Shown piece by piece: positions 53,771 to 63,147 of a stretch of DNA of 64,000 nt. Positions within the stretch are counted from its first letter, which is position 1. Every line of letters starts with the position of its first letter. The notes beneath the pieces were generated by a model. It had not been told where the DNA came from, made no database searches, and saw only the letters and a list, made by a program, of their open reading frames with translations. The stretch is from Cupriavidus necator N-1. GTDB taxonomy: Bacteria; Pseudomonadota; Gammaproteobacteria; Burkholderiales; Burkholderiaceae. A program made the translations under genes and the position numbers. The stretch covers positions 3,808,937 through 3,872,936 of the forward strand of contig NC_015726.1 in NCBI RefSeq assembly GCF_000219215.1, given 5' to 3'.

Positions 53771-54376
53771 TCAGGCGTGCAGCGCCTTGTAGACGGCCGC
53801 GTTGGGGCCGGGATAGCCGCTGCCAGCCCACGCGGCCGGCAACACGTAGTAGCTCACGCTGGTGAGCTTGACCAGCACCACCGCGCCGGCATTGAGCGTG
53901 GCCAGGCGGCTGGCGCGCCAGCGCGCCAGGAAGGCCTGCACCTGCGTGGGCGTGGCCGCGCTCCAGTCCTGGCGGATGCCGGTCAGCGCCCAGCGCAGCG
54001 GCATGCTGGCAAGCAGGCCGAACAGCTTGCGCAACTCGGCTTGCGCGCCCGCGCCCATCGCGGCGCAGGTTGCGTCGATATTGCGCAGCGCGTCCTGCTC
54101 AAGGGTCGCGCGCCGCTGCGGCGGGGATTCGGCCAGTTCGGTGACGATGGCCGGCAGCAGCGCGCGGAGCATCGCCACGTCTTCCGGGCGCAGCCAGGTC
54201 ATGCCGGCCTGCGGCGCGGGATGGGCCGACGAGCAGCCGGCCAGCGACGGCACCAGCGCGGTACAGGCCAGCGCGGCCGAGAAGCCGAGGCCGACTTTCA
54301 GGAAGCCGCGCCGCGTCAGCGCGTGCAGCGCCTCGGCATCGGCATCCGCACCGCGGTGTGGATGATTGGGGGGCAT
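53771..54376 (-). CDS. Tat-exported gluconate 2-dehydrogenase subunit 3-like protein
   Basis: The 201-residue protein has a twin-arginine signal (TRRGFLKVGLG, hydrophobic core, then LAGC, about 21-48), which also contains a possible lipobox. The mature part, with MTWLRPEDVAMLRALLPAIV, matches the small third subunit of membrane-bound sugar/alcohol dehydrogenases, which carries the FAD subunit through the Tat system by hitchhiking. It is followed at once by the GMC oxidoreductase, which has no signal of its own, so co-export is likely. No cytochrome c subunit is adjacent. It is divergent from the AraC gene. Confidence 0.8.
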   Translation of the reverse strand: MPPNHPHRGADADAEALHALTRRGFLKVGLGFSAALACTALVPSLAGCSSAHPAPQAGMTWLRPEDVAMLRALLPAIVTELAESPPQRRATLEQDALRNIDATCAAMGAGAQAELRKLFGLLASMPLRWALTGIRQDWSAATPTQVQAFLARWRASRLATLNAGAVVLVKLTSVSYYVLPAAWAGSGYPGPNAAVYKALHA

Positions 54377-54490
54377 ATTGTCTCCTTGCGTCGGTCTCTT
54401 GTATTCCGGCGGGGCAGGCCCGCATTGACGCTACCCGGAGTTTGGATAAAGATCGGTGCCCGGTCTTGATCCCGCACGACAGGTGATTTG

Positions 54491-55564
54491 ATGCCACGCG
54501 CCAACCAGCCCGACGGCGGTGCCAGTGGTGCGCCAGCGGGCACCGCATCGGGCACCGTCTCGCTCGCCTACCTCCGCGCCGTGCTCGATCACGGCGCGCG
54601 CCAGGGCATTGCCCCGGCCGAACAGCTGCGCGCCGTCGGCGTGCCGCCCGAGCTGCTGCACGCCACCGGTGCGCAGACCGCCACGCGCATTCCCGGCGCG
54701 GCCTACCTGGCGCTGCTCGACTGGCTGGAGCAGGTCACCGGCGATCCCGATGTCGGCCTGCGCGCCGGCGCCGCCTTCGCGCCGCGCCACTATGCCGAGA
54801 TGGGCTACGTGGTGCTGACCACGCCCACCGTGCGCGACGCCATCCTGCAAGGCATCCGCTATGAGGTGCTGGCCAACGATATCGGCGGCACCCGCCTGAT
54901 TGAAACGCCGCATGCCGCCTGCATGACCTGGGAAGCCCGGCATGGCCCGCTGTCGCGCCATGCGCATGAGCTGCACATGGCAACCTGGGTGGTGTTCGCG
55001 CGCTGGCTGATCGGTGAGCAGCACGTGGCCACGCAGGTGGAATTCCCGCATCCCGCGCCCGCCGATACCCGGCTGCATGCCGAGGTGTTCGGCTGCCCCG
55101 TGGTCTTCAACGCCGCGCGCCATGCCATGCATATCGAACGGGCCTTGCTGGACCTGCCGTCGCTGCAGGCCGACGCGGGCATGCAGGTGCAGATGACGCG
55201 CATCGCCGATACCCAGCTGCAGCAGATCGTGCCGGCCGGGGCCGACGCATTGGCGCAGGCGCGTGCCTATATCAGCGGGCGGCTGCCGCAGGGCGAACTG
55301 CCGATTGCCGACGTGGCCGCGCACCTGGGTATGCCCGTGCGCACCCTGCAGCGGCGGCTGCAGGCGCAGGGCATCAGTTATTCACAGCTTGTGGATAACG
55401 TGCGGCGCGCGCTGGCGGAACAGTATCTTGCCGATCCCGGCATCAGCCTGGCGCAGTGCGCGATGCGGCTCGGCTATTCCGAGCAGAGTGCCTTCACCCA
55501 CGCCTTCAAGCGCTGGACCGGTGAAACGCCGCACGGCTGGCGGCGCAAGGGACAGGCCGCCTAG
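54491..55564 (+). CDS. AraC-family regulator, VirS/OruR-like
   Basis: The 357-residue protein has an N-terminal arabinose-binding-superfamily region (about 25-205) and a C-terminal AraC double helix-turn-helix (LPIADVAAHLGMPVRTLQRR and ISLAQCAMRLGYSEQSAFTH then KRWTGETPHGWR). This layout is that of VirS/OruR regulators. ATG 54491 is used; TTG 54488 is also in frame. It lies between the Tat/GMC operon (minus) and the monooxygenase operon (plus), so it may control both. M. tuberculosis VirS likewise sits next to the mymA operon. Confidence 0.86.
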   Translation: MPRANQPDGGASGAPAGTASGTVSLAYLRAVLDHGARQGIAPAEQLRAVGVPPELLHATGAQTATRIPGAAYLALLDWLEQVTGDPDVGLRAGAAFAPRHYAEMGYVVLTTPTVRDAILQGIRYEVLANDIGGTRLIETPHAACMTWEARHGPLSRHAHELHMATWVVFARWLIGEQHVATQVEFPHPAPADTRLHAEVFGCPVVFNAARHAMHIERALLDLPSLQADAGMQVQMTRIADTQLQQIVPAGADALAQARAYISGRLPQGELPIADVAAHLGMPVRTLQRRLQAQGISYSQLVDNVRRALAEQYLADPGISLAQCAMRLGYSEQSAFTHAFKRWTGETPHGWRRKGQAA

Positions 55565-55743
55565 TGCCTGAATGTTGCGGCCACGCCTTCGTGATCCGCG
55601 AAGCCTGAAAAAAATCTCCCGGTTTCAAACGCACGACCGAATCCCACGGCGCAAGCGCCTGCGGGGTGGCATCGCCTTGTTTCATGTGCGCCAAACGCCG
55701 CTGGAAATCCCCAAAAATTAGAACCATCCTTCAACTCACGGCA

Positions 55744-55772
55744 TTGACCACCTGCCCGGCGCTTCCTACGAT
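55744..55772 (+). promoter_or_regulatory. Predicted sigma70 promoter of the monooxygenase operon
   Basis: TTGACC (55744-55749) and TACGAT (55767-55772) are 17 bases apart and about 50 bases before ATG 55823, which has GAGGAG as RBS. Confidence 0.4.
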
Positions 55773-55822
55773 GACATCCATCAATGTCACAATAAACACT
55801 GTAATAACGGTGAGGAGCGCCC

Positions 55823-57397
55823 ATGAATGCACCCGCGGAGCTGCCGCAGCAGGCATCCCCTGCTCTCGAGCACACAGACATTGCCATCATCGGCAGTGGC
55901 TTTGCCGGCCTCGGCATGGCGATACGGCTGCGCGAGCGCGGCGAGCGCAACTTCCTGATCTTCGAGAAAGCCGGCTCCGTCGGCGGCACCTGGCGCGACA
56001 ACCATTACCCGGGCTGCGCCTGCGATGTGCAGTCGCACCTGTATTCCTTTTCCTTCGCGCCGAACCCGGACTGGTCGCGCATGTTTTCGACCCAGCCGGA
56101 GATCCGCGCCTACCTGGAAGGCTGCACCGACCGCTTCGGCCTGCGCCCGCACCTGCGGCTGCACCATGAACTGTGCCACGCCGCCTGGGACGAGGCCGCG
56201 CAGGTGTGGCGCCTGGAGATGGCCGACGGCAAGGTGGTCCGGGCGCGCGTGCTGGTCTCCGGCATGGGCGGGCTGAGCCGGCCTTCCTACCCCAATATCC
56301 CCGGTCTGGACTCGTTCGAGGGCGAGTGCTTCCACTCGCAGCACTGGAACCACGCCTATGCGCTCGCCGGCAAGCGCGTGGCCGTAATCGGCACCGGCGC
56401 CAGCGCGATCCAGTTCGTGCCGCAGATCGCGCCGCAGGTGGCGCAACTGGACCTGTACCAGCGCACCCCGCCGTGGATCATGCCCAAGCCGGACCGCGAG
56501 GTCAGCGCGACCGAGCGCTGGCTGTTCCGCCGCTTGCCGTTCACGCAGACGCTGGTGCGCACCGGCATCTACTGGATGCTGGAATCGCGCGTGCTGGGCT
56601 TTGTGCTGCATCCGAAGATCATGAAGGTGGTGGAGCGCGTCGCACGCGGCCATCTGGCCAGGCAGGTGCGCGACCCCGCCTTGCGCGCAACGCTGACGCC
56701 GGACTACACCATCGGCTGCAAGCGCGTGCTGATCTCCAACGATTACTACCCGGCACTGACGCGCGACAACGTGGACGTTGTCACCACCGGCATCGCCCGT
56801 GTGGAGCGCGACGCGGTGGTGCTGCGCGACGGCACGCGCCGGCCCGCGGACTGCATCATCCTGGGCACCGGCTTCCATGCCACCGACCCGATGCCGCGCG
56901 GCGTGATCTCCGGCCTTGACGGCGTGGACCTGGTCGATGCCTGGCGCGACGGCGCGCAGGCCTACCTGGGCACCACCGTGGCGGGCTTCCCCAACCTGTT
57001 CTTCGTGGTCGGCCCCAATACCGGCCTGGGCCACAGCTCGATGGTGTTCATGATCGAGTCGCAGGTGGCCTACATCGCGGACGCCCTGCAGCAGATGCGC
57101 CGCGAAGGCGTGCAGGCGGTGGACGTGCGCGAGCCGGTGCAGCGCCGCTTCAACGAACGGCTGCAGACGCGGCTGGGCCATGCGATCTGGTCCGCCGGCG
57201 GCTGCGCCAGCTGGTACATCGACCCGCGCAGCGGCCGCAACACCACGCTGTGGCCGGGCTTCACCTGGCAGTTCCGCCGCGCCACGGCCAGCTTTCGCAT
57301 GACCGACTACGACCTGTACCCGGTGCGGCGCGCATTGCCGGACGAGACCGCAATGCAGCCCGGGTCGGCCGATATCGCCACGGTCGCCGGTGCCTGA
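55823..57397 (+). CDS. FAD-dependent monooxygenase, Baeyer-Villiger type (MymA-like)
   Basis: The 524-residue flavoprotein has two Rossmann motifs (AIIGSGFAGLGMA about 21-33; AVIGTGASAIQFVP about 187-200). Between them is the Baeyer-Villiger fingerprint F-x-G-x3-H-x3-W (FEGECFHSQHW, 165-175). Such enzymes use NADPH and O2 to insert oxygen next to a carbonyl or to oxidise hydrophobic substrates. No signal peptide is seen; cytoplasmic. ATG 55823 follows GAGGAG. It heads a five-gene operon-like run and resembles MymA/EthA-type mycobacterial enzymes in motif and in gene neighbourhood. Substrate unknown. Confidence 0.87.
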   Translation: MNAPAELPQQASPALEHTDIAIIGSGFAGLGMAIRLRERGERNFLIFEKAGSVGGTWRDNHYPGCACDVQSHLYSFSFAPNPDWSRMFSTQPEIRAYLEGCTDRFGLRPHLRLHHELCHAAWDEAAQVWRLEMADGKVVRARVLVSGMGGLSRPSYPNIPGLDSFEGECFHSQHWNHAYALAGKRVAVIGTGASAIQFVPQIAPQVAQLDLYQRTPPWIMPKPDREVSATERWLFRRLPFTQTLVRTGIYWMLESRVLGFVLHPKIMKVVERVARGHLARQVRDPALRATLTPDYTIGCKRVLISNDYYPALTRDNVDVVTTGIARVERDAVVLRDGTRRPADCIILGTGFHATDPMPRGVISGLDGVDLVDAWRDGAQAYLGTTVAGFPNLFFVVGPNTGLGHSSMVFMIESQVAYIADALQQMRREGVQAVDVREPVQRRFNERLQTRLGHAIWSAGGCASWYIDPRSGRNTTLWPGFTWQFRRATASFRMTDYDLYPVRRALPDETAMQPGSADIATVAGA

Positions 57398-57458
57398 CGT
57401 ACACGCATTCCCCCTGACTCACACCCAAAAGAACGACATCACCGGAAGGAGACCGGAC

Positions 57459-58349
57459 ATGAAGGACTTCCGCAACAAGGTTGCCGCCGTCACCGGCGCC
57501 GGCTCGGGCATCGGCCGCGCGCTGGCGGTGGCGCTGGCACGGCAGGGCTGCCACCTGGCGCTGTCAGACCGTAACGAGGCCGGGCTGGCGCAGACCGTGG
57601 CCCAGGCCATGGCCGCCGCACCGCAGGCCCGCATCACGCAGCACACCGTGGATGTGGCCGACCGCGCCGCGGTCTACGCGTGGGCCGCCGCGGCCGCCGA
57701 GGCGCATGGCCGCGTCAACCTGATCTTCAACAACGCCGGCGTGGCGCTGTCCAGCACCGTCGAGGGCATGAGCTACGACGACCTGGAATGGATCATGGGC
57801 ATCAACTTCTGGGGCGTGGTGTACGGCACCAAGGCCTTCCTGCCGTACCTGAAGGCCAGCGGCGACGGCCACGTGGTCAATACGTCGAGCATCTTCGGCA
57901 TCTTCGCCCAGCCCGGCATGGGCGCCTACAACGCCAGCAAGTACGCGGTGCGCGGCTTCACCGAATCGCTGCGGCAGGAGCTGGACCTGATGGACTGCGG
58001 CGTGTCGGCCACCACCGTGCACCCGGGCGGCATCAAGACCAATATCGCCCAGGCCAGCCGCGTGTCATCGAGCGTCAACGGCTTCCTGGTGCGCGACGCG
58101 CAGCACGGCAAGGATGAGTTCGAGAAGTTCTTCATCACCCCGCCCGACAAGGCCGCGCGCGTGATCCTGGAAGGCGTGCGCCGCGATCGCCGGCGCGTGC
58201 TGATCGGACCCGACGCCTACGCCGCCGATGCCATGGCGCGCCTGCTGCCGGCGGCCTACCAGTCACTGGTGGTGCGCGAGACGCGCCGCAAGCGCGATCT
58301 GGGCCCCGCTGCGGCACCGGCCTCGGTTGGCCAGGGAGAGCGCCCGTGA
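57459..58349 (+). CDS. Short-chain dehydrogenase/reductase (SadH-like)
   Basis: The 296-residue enzyme has the classical SDR fold: TGAGSGIG (12-19, NAD(P) loop), NNAG (91-94), catalytic Ser in NTSSIFG (143/144), and YNASK with Tyr157 and Lys161. The long C-terminal part after 220 is typical of the SadH/Rv3085-like subgroup. It probably interconverts a hydrophobic alcohol and ketone or aldehyde with the adjacent monooxygenase. ATG 57459 follows AAGGAGA; its stop overlaps the next start by GTGA (58346-58349). Confidence 0.89.
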   Translation: MKDFRNKVAAVTGAGSGIGRALAVALARQGCHLALSDRNEAGLAQTVAQAMAAAPQARITQHTVDVADRAAVYAWAAAAAEAHGRVNLIFNNAGVALSSTVEGMSYDDLEWIMGINFWGVVYGTKAFLPYLKASGDGHVVNTSSIFGIFAQPGMGAYNASKYAVRGFTESLRQELDLMDCGVSATTVHPGGIKTNIAQASRVSSSVNGFLVRDAQHGKDEFEKFFITPPDKAARVILEGVRRDRRRVLIGPDAYAADAMARLLPAAYQSLVVRETRRKRDLGPAAAPASVGQGERP

Positions 58350-59308
58350 ACCGGCTCGCGATAGAACAGGATGCTGCGCTGCTGGCGCCACCGGGGGCAC
58401 TGACGCGCTGGTTCGGGCAAGGCCGCGTAGGGCTGTTCAGCCTGTCGCGCGCCACGCTGGCGCAGCGCCATGCGCTGCCGGCCTCGCGCTGGGTGCGCGT
58501 GCTGGATGCGATGGTGCACTACACCGACGAAGGCCCCGCCGACGGCGAGACCCTGGTGCTGATCCACGGCTTCGGCGCTTCGCTGCATACATGGCAAGGG
58601 ATTGTGCCGGCGCTGGCGCAGCGCTATCGCGTGCTGCGGCTGGACCTCGCCCCGTTCGGGCTGACCGGGCCGCTGCGCGATGCGCGCGGCCGCATCGAAA
58701 CCATGGACGTGCACCGCTACCGCGATTTCATCGATGCCTTCCTGGCTGCGGTGAACGTGCGCCGCGCCAGCATCATCGGCAACTCGCTGGGCGGGCTGAT
58801 CGCGTGGGACCTGGCGGTGCGCCGGCCCGATGCGGTCGACAAGCTGGTGCTGATCGACGCCGCCGGCTTCCCGATGCGGCTGCCGATCTATATCGACCTG
58901 TTCCGCCATGCGCCGGTGCGCTGGTCGGCACCGTGGATGCTGCCCGAGTTCATCATCCGCGCCGCCACGCGCGATGTCTATGGCGATGCCTCGCGCGTGC
59001 CGGAGTCCACCTTCCGCCGCTACGTCGACTTCTTCTACGCCGAAGGCAGCCGCGAGGCCGTCGGCAAGATGGTGCCCAAGCTCGACTTTGCCCAGCTTGA
59101 CACCCACCTGCTCGGCAGCGTGCGCGCGCCCACGCTGGTGCTGTGGGGCGAGCGCGACCGCTGGATCCCGCCCGCTCACGCGCAGGCCTTTGCCGAGCGC
59201 ATCCCCGGTGCGCAGCTGCGCCGCTACGCGGGGCTTGGCCACGTGCCGATGGAAGAAGACCCGCAACGCGTGGCCGCAGACCTGCTGCCGTTCCTGGCAG
59301 CCCAATGA
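58346..59308 (+). CDS. Alpha/beta hydrolase
   Basis: The 320-residue protein begins with GTG 58346, coupled by a GTGA overlap to the SDR stop. It has the alpha/beta-hydrolase fold: oxyanion segment VLIHGFGASLHTW (about 71-83), nucleophile elbow GNSLGG (Ser147), an acid in LVLWGERDRWIPP and catalytic His299 in GLGHVPMEEDP. Family members act as esterases, lipases or C-C hydrolases. After a Baeyer-Villiger enzyme an ester hydrolase would be a fitting step, but this is inferred. Confidence 0.87.
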   Translation: MNRLAIEQDAALLAPPGALTRWFGQGRVGLFSLSRATLAQRHALPASRWVRVLDAMVHYTDEGPADGETLVLIHGFGASLHTWQGIVPALAQRYRVLRLDLAPFGLTGPLRDARGRIETMDVHRYRDFIDAFLAAVNVRRASIIGNSLGGLIAWDLAVRRPDAVDKLVLIDAAGFPMRLPIYIDLFRHAPVRWSAPWMLPEFIIRAATRDVYGDASRVPESTFRRYVDFFYAEGSREAVGKMVPKLDFAQLDTHLLGSVRAPTLVLWGERDRWIPPAHAQAFAERIPGAQLRRYAGLGHVPMEEDPQRVAADLLPFLAAQ

Positions 59309-59355
59309 ATTCCCACCGGCGCAACACGCGCCGGCCTTCACCCAAGGAGACCGCC

Positions 59356-60231
59356 ATGATGCCAGTCCGCCGCGACGTGCATCCCCACCTAACGCCAGAA
59401 CGCATCAGCGACTGGCACGAACGGGGCCGTCACATCACCCATTTCATCAACGCGCTGTCGATCTTCTTCCCCGCCGGGGAGCGCTTCTTCATGGACAGCG
59501 TGCGCAACTACCGCGACCAGGTGAAAGACCCCGAACTGAGCCGCGCCATCGCCGGCTTTATCGGCCAGGAAGCGATGCACACGCGCGAGCACATCCTTTA
59601 CAACCGATTGATGGAAGACGCCGGCCTGCCCGCCGCGGCGCTGGATCGCACGGTGTGGAAACTGCTGGACCTGCTGCGCAAGATCCTGCCCAAGTCCTGG
59701 CAGCTGGCCCACACCATCGCGCTGGAGCACTACACCGCGATGCTGGCCGGTGGCCTGCTGCAGGATCCGCGCCACATGGGCGCGGCCTCTGAGACCGGCT
59801 ACCGGCAGGTGTGGACCTGGCACGCGCTGGAAGAAACCGAGCACAAGGCCGTGGCCTACGATGTCTGGAACACGGTGATGAAGCCCGGCCCCTACCGCTA
59901 CTTCCTGCGCACCTTCACCATGCTGACCACCACCGTGACGTTCTGGGCCATGGTGTTCGTGTTCCACATCGCGCTGGTGATGGGCGACAAGGGCTGCCGC
60001 AACAAGCTGACCGGGTTTGGCGGCGTGCTGCGCTTCCTGTGGGCCTCGCCCGCCGTGCTGCCCAAGATGATCCCGGAATGGCTCAGCTACTTCCGCCCGG
60101 GCTTCCATCCGTGGGACGACGACAACCGCGCCGAGCTGGCACGCATCGCCCCGCTGGTCGAAGAGATCGAAGACACCGCGCGCGCCGCCGGCGTCTCTAC
60201 CCGTGCGCCCTCGCTGCGGGGGGCCGCATGA
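59356..60231 (+). CDS. PF10118-type predicted metal-dependent hydrolase
   Basis: The 291-residue protein starts at ATG 59356 behind AAGGAGA (59359 is also possible). It has an all-helical ferritin-like look with E-x-x-H pairs, [10 protein letters not shown] (about 75-84) and ETEHK (about 160), fit for two metal ions, and a hydrophobic segment at about 195-220. The match is to the COG3687/PF10118 family, whose function is unproven; the metal pattern suggests an oxygen-using di-iron centre rather than a hydrolase. Its stop overlaps the rubredoxin start (ATGA). The same family sits in related monooxygenase clusters. Confidence 0.82.
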   Translation: MMPVRRDVHPHLTPERISDWHERGRHITHFINALSIFFPAGERFFMDSVRNYRDQVKDPELSRAIAGFIGQEAMHTREHILYNRLMEDAGLPAAALDRTVWKLLDLLRKILPKSWQLAHTIALEHYTAMLAGGLLQDPRHMGAASETGYRQVWTWHALEETEHKAVAYDVWNTVMKPGPYRYFLRTFTMLTTTVTFWAMVFVFHIALVMGDKGCRNKLTGFGGVLRFLWASPAVLPKMIPEWLSYFRPGFHPWDDDNRAELARIAPLVEEIEDTARAAGVSTRAPSLRGAA

Positions 60232-60392
60232 CCATCTGGCAGTGCCGTATCGGTGGATTCGTTTATCAAGAAGCGCTCGGCATGCCCGAGCACGGGATCG
60301 CGCCCGGCACACCGTGGGGCGCGGTCCCGCTGGAGTGGAGCTGCCCGGACTGCGGCATGGCGAAAGCGGATTTCGACATGGTTGCGCTATAG
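60228..60392 (+). CDS. Rubredoxin-like protein with a missing ligand cysteine
   Basis: The 54-residue protein has rubredoxin spacing: first knuckle [10 protein letters not shown] (Cys6), [14 protein letters not shown] (about 26-39) and second knuckle CPDCG (Cys39, Cys42). A true rubredoxin has two Cys per knuckle (C-x-x-C-G). Here residue 9 is Gly (codon GGT, 60252-60254) where TGT is expected, so only three of four iron ligands remain. It is coupled to the PF10118 gene by an ATGA overlap. Rubredoxins pass electrons to oxygen-using di-iron or flavin enzymes; this copy may be unable to hold iron normally, or may use another ligand. Confidence 0.8.
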   Translation: MTIWQCRIGGFVYQEALGMPEHGIAPGTPWGAVPLEWSCPDCGMAKADFDMVAL

Positions 60393-60443
60393 GCGGGCGG
60401 TGATCAATGCGGGGTGATGGCTGTCAGCGCCCCGATCCATCAA

Positions 60444-60477
60444 ACAAAAAGCCCGGCATCACTGCCGGGCTTTTCGC
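60444..60477. terminator. Bidirectional terminator between the rubredoxin gene and yidC
   Basis: AAAAAGCCCGGCA-tcac-TGCCGGGCTTTT serves the convergent rubredoxin and yidC genes. Confidence 0.85.
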
Positions 60478-60498
60478 TTACCGCAACTTGCAACAGCT

Positions 60499-62166
60499 TC
60501 AGCTCTTGGCCACCACTGCCGCCTTGCCCTTGCCGAGCATGCGGTTGATCTGCCACTGCTGGGCGATCGACAGGATGTTGTTCACCACCCAGTACAGCAC
60601 CAGGCCGGCCGGGAAGAAGAAGAACATCACCGAGAACACCAGCGGCATGATCATCATGACCTTGGCCTGCACGGGGTCCGGCGGGGTCGGGTTCAGCTTG
60701 GTCTGCACGAACATCGACACGGCCATCACGATCGGCAGGATGTAGAACGGATCCGGCACCGACAGGTCATGGATCCAGCCCAGCCACGGCGCGCCGCGCA
60801 TTTCCACCGACGACAGCAGCACCCAGTACAGCGCAATGAACACCGGGATCTGGATCACGATGGGCAGGCAGCCGCCGAGCGGGTTGACCTTCTCGGTCTT
60901 GTACAGCCCCATCATCTCCTGGTTCATCTTCTGCGGGTCGTTCTTGTAACGCTCGCGGATCGACGTCATGCGCGGCTGCAGGTCCTTCATCTTGCCCATG
61001 GACTTGTAGCTTGCCGCCGACAGCGGGAAGAACACCAGCTTGATCAGCACCGTCAGCGCGATGATCGACCAGCCCCAGTTGCCCAGGAAGCCATGCAGCT
61101 TCTCCAGCAGCCAGAACAGCGGCTTGGCCAGGATGGTCAGCCAGCCATAGTCCTTCACCAGCTCCAGGCCCGGGGCGATCTTCTCGAGCATGTGCTCTTC
61201 CTGCGGGCCGGCGAACAGGCGTGCATCGGTGGTCACCGTGGCGCCCGGGGCCAGTTCACCCAGCGGCTGCTGGACGCCCACGCGGTACAGGTTCGGGTCG
61301 ATCTGCTGGACGTAGAAGCTGTGCTCCTTGCTGGTCTGCGGGATCCAGGCCGAGGCAAAGTAGTGCTGCACCATCGCCACCCAGCCATTGTTGGCGGCGG
61401 CCGGCACGCTGGCCTTGCCCTTGGCCACATCTTCAAAGCTGATCTTGTGGTACTTGTCGGCGTCGGTGTAGATGGCCGGGCCGGTGAAGGTGCTGTAGAA
61501 CTGCGACTGCTCGACCTTGCTGCCGTCGCGCGCCAGTTCCAGGTACAGCGTCGGCGAGACCGGCGCGGCACCCGCGTTGGTCACCGCGAACTTGGTGTCG
61601 ACCACATAGGTGCCCTTGTGGAACACATAGGTCTTGACCAGCTTCACGCCGTTCTTCTCAGCGGTCAGCGCCACTTCCAGCTGCTCGGCGCCGTCCAGCG
61701 AGCGCGGGCCCGGGGCGGCGGTGAACACCGTGGTGTGGTTGGGCAGGTCGCCGCCGATCAGGCCCGAGCGTGCCATGTAGGTACGCACGTTGTCGCGCTC
61801 GAACAGCACCACCGGCTTGCCGTCCTTCTCATGCTCCTTGAGCAGCTCCAGGCGCGACACGATGCCGCCGGCGGTGTCGATCTCGGCGCGCACCGTGTCG
61901 GTGGTCACCACGATCTTCTCGCCGGCGGGCTGGGCCGCGGCCTGCGGCGCGGCCGGGGCAGCGGTACCCGCTGCGCCTGGCGCCACGTTGGCCTTGGGCA
62001 CGTCGCCCTGGGCGACAGCGCCGCTGGCGGCGGGCGCCGAAGCGGCCTGTTGCGTCGTGCTCGGGAAGAACATCGACGCATGGCCTTGGGAGCGCTGCCA
62101 GTTGTCGTAGAGCAGCACGAGGGCCATCGAGAAGATGACCCAGAGGATGGTGCGTTTGATATCCAT
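60499..62166 (-). CDS. yidC: Membrane protein insertase YidC
   Basis: YidC inserts and folds inner-membrane proteins, alone or with SecYEG. The 555-residue length fits gram-negative YidC: TM1 (about 5-20), a large periplasmic beta-sandwich domain (about 60-350) and the conserved five-TM core from about 360 with [19 protein letters not shown] and [20 protein letters not shown]. An Ala/Pro/Gln-rich linker follows TM1 (about 30-75). The start is ATG 62166. It is the last gene of rpmH-rnpA-yidD-yidC. Confidence 0.96.
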   Translation of the reverse strand: MDIKRTILWVIFSMALVLLYDNWQRSQGHASMFFPSTTQQAASAPAASGAVAQGDVPKANVAPGAAGTAAPAAPQAAAQPAGEKIVVTTDTVRAEIDTAGGIVSRLELLKEHEKDGKPVVLFERDNVRTYMARSGLIGGDLPNHTTVFTAAPGPRSLDGAEQLEVALTAEKNGVKLVKTYVFHKGTYVVDTKFAVTNAGAAPVSPTLYLELARDGSKVEQSQFYSTFTGPAIYTDADKYHKISFEDVAKGKASVPAAANNGWVAMVQHYFASAWIPQTSKEHSFYVQQIDPNLYRVGVQQPLGELAPGATVTTDARLFAGPQEEHMLEKIAPGLELVKDYGWLTILAKPLFWLLEKLHGFLGNWGWSIIALTVLIKLVFFPLSAASYKSMGKMKDLQPRMTSIRERYKNDPQKMNQEMMGLYKTEKVNPLGGCLPIVIQIPVFIALYWVLLSSVEMRGAPWLGWIHDLSVPDPFYILPIVMAVSMFVQTKLNPTPPDPVQAKVMMIMPLVFSVMFFFFPAGLVLYWVVNNILSIAQQWQINRMLGKGKAAVVAKS

Positions 62167-62187
62167 GTCTGGCTGTGGTCGGAGAAA

Positions 62188-62499
62188 TCAGGGTCTGGGC
62201 AGACGGATCGCAACAGGCGCATGGCCTGCGGCGGCATGGACGGAACGGCCCGCGTGGGTGTCCGGCCTGGCAGTGTCGTCAGCTTGCGTGCCCGGCACGG
62301 GATCATACCCGCCTTGGGCGAAAGGATGGCAGCGGCACAGCCGGCAGGCGGCCATCCAGCTGCCGCGCGCGGCGCCGTAATGGATGACGGCGTCGCGGGC
62401 GTAGTCGGAACAGGTCGGCAGGAAGCGGCACTGCGAGCCCAGGTAAGGACTCAGGGCGATCTTGTAGATACGCAGCAGGGCTAGCAGGATTCGCTTCAT
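62188..62499 (-). CDS. yidD: Membrane protein insertion efficiency factor YidD
   Basis: YidD is a small membrane-associated protein that aids insertion with YidC. The 103-residue product carries the family core: amphipathic [36 protein letters not shown], and [18 protein letters not shown]. The last ~30 residues (after VPGTQ) are an extension beyond the usual ~70-85. The start is ATG 62499. It lies 10 bases after rnpA and 21 before yidC. Confidence 0.94.
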   Translation of the reverse strand: MKRILLALLRIYKIALSPYLGSQCRFLPTCSDYARDAVIHYGAARGSWMAACRLCRCHPFAQGGYDPVPGTQADDTARPDTHAGRSVHAAAGHAPVAIRLPRP

Positions 62500-62509
62500 G
62501 GCAGGCGGT

Positions 62510-62974
62510 TCAGGCCGGAAGGCCTGGTGGCTGGCTTTGCGAGGGGCTCGCCGGTGGCGCCGCGGGTGGCGGTGCCGAAGGCGAGGCAGGCGGTGCGGGT
62601 GGCGGCAGCGGCTTGGCCGCTACGTCGAGCAGGCTGGCGATTTCCGCCGCGCATGCCCTTCGGACCGCCGCGCGCGTCGCAAATTCCGCGCGCGGAAACT
62701 TGGCTTGCAGGCGCAGCAGCACGTCGCGCCCCGCCAGGTGCTCACGGCGCTGGCGGAACAGTTCGCGCGCCATGCGCTTCACCAGGTTGCGCTCAGCCGC
62801 GCGCGGCGCGAACTTCTTGCCGACCACCACGCCAAGCCGGCCTTCCGGACGGTCATTGGCGCGCACGTAGAGCACGAAATGCGGGCTGCGCCGCCGGGGC
62901 CGCAAAGCAAAAACGGATGAAAACTCATCCGTCTTTGTTAGCCTCGCGGCTTTGGGGAAGGCATGGGCTGACAC
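62510..62974 (-). CDS. rnpA: Ribonuclease P protein component
   Basis: RnpA is the basic protein subunit of RNase P, which matures the 5' ends of tRNAs. The conserved core is present: [46 protein letters not shown] with KRMARELFR (the RNR-type basic helix), and the [13 protein letters not shown] strand. GTG 62974 is used because it begins just before the core; a longer GTG start at 63091 is open. A Pro/Ala/Ser-rich tail of ~35 residues follows the fold. It sits between rpmH and yidD. Confidence 0.9.
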   Translation of the reverse strand: MSAHAFPKAARLTKTDEFSSVFALRPRRRSPHFVLYVRANDRPEGRLGVVVGKKFAPRAAERNLVKRMARELFRQRREHLAGRDVLLRLQAKFPRAEFATRAAVRRACAAEIASLLDVAAKPLPPPAPPASPSAPPPAAPPASPSQSQPPGLPA

Positions 62975-63147
62975 GCTGGGTGACACTGGTGAGCGCTGGC
63001 GAATACTACTGCTGGCGCAAAAGCGGCGCCCTGCGGCAAGCGGCCGGCCGACCTGAAGCCGAGGCGGTGGGCATTGACGGCTGCGCGGCACGGCTGCGGT
63101 ACGCTGCAGCCGGCGCCGGGCGCGCCGTCAGGCCGGTCGCCCGGGCC

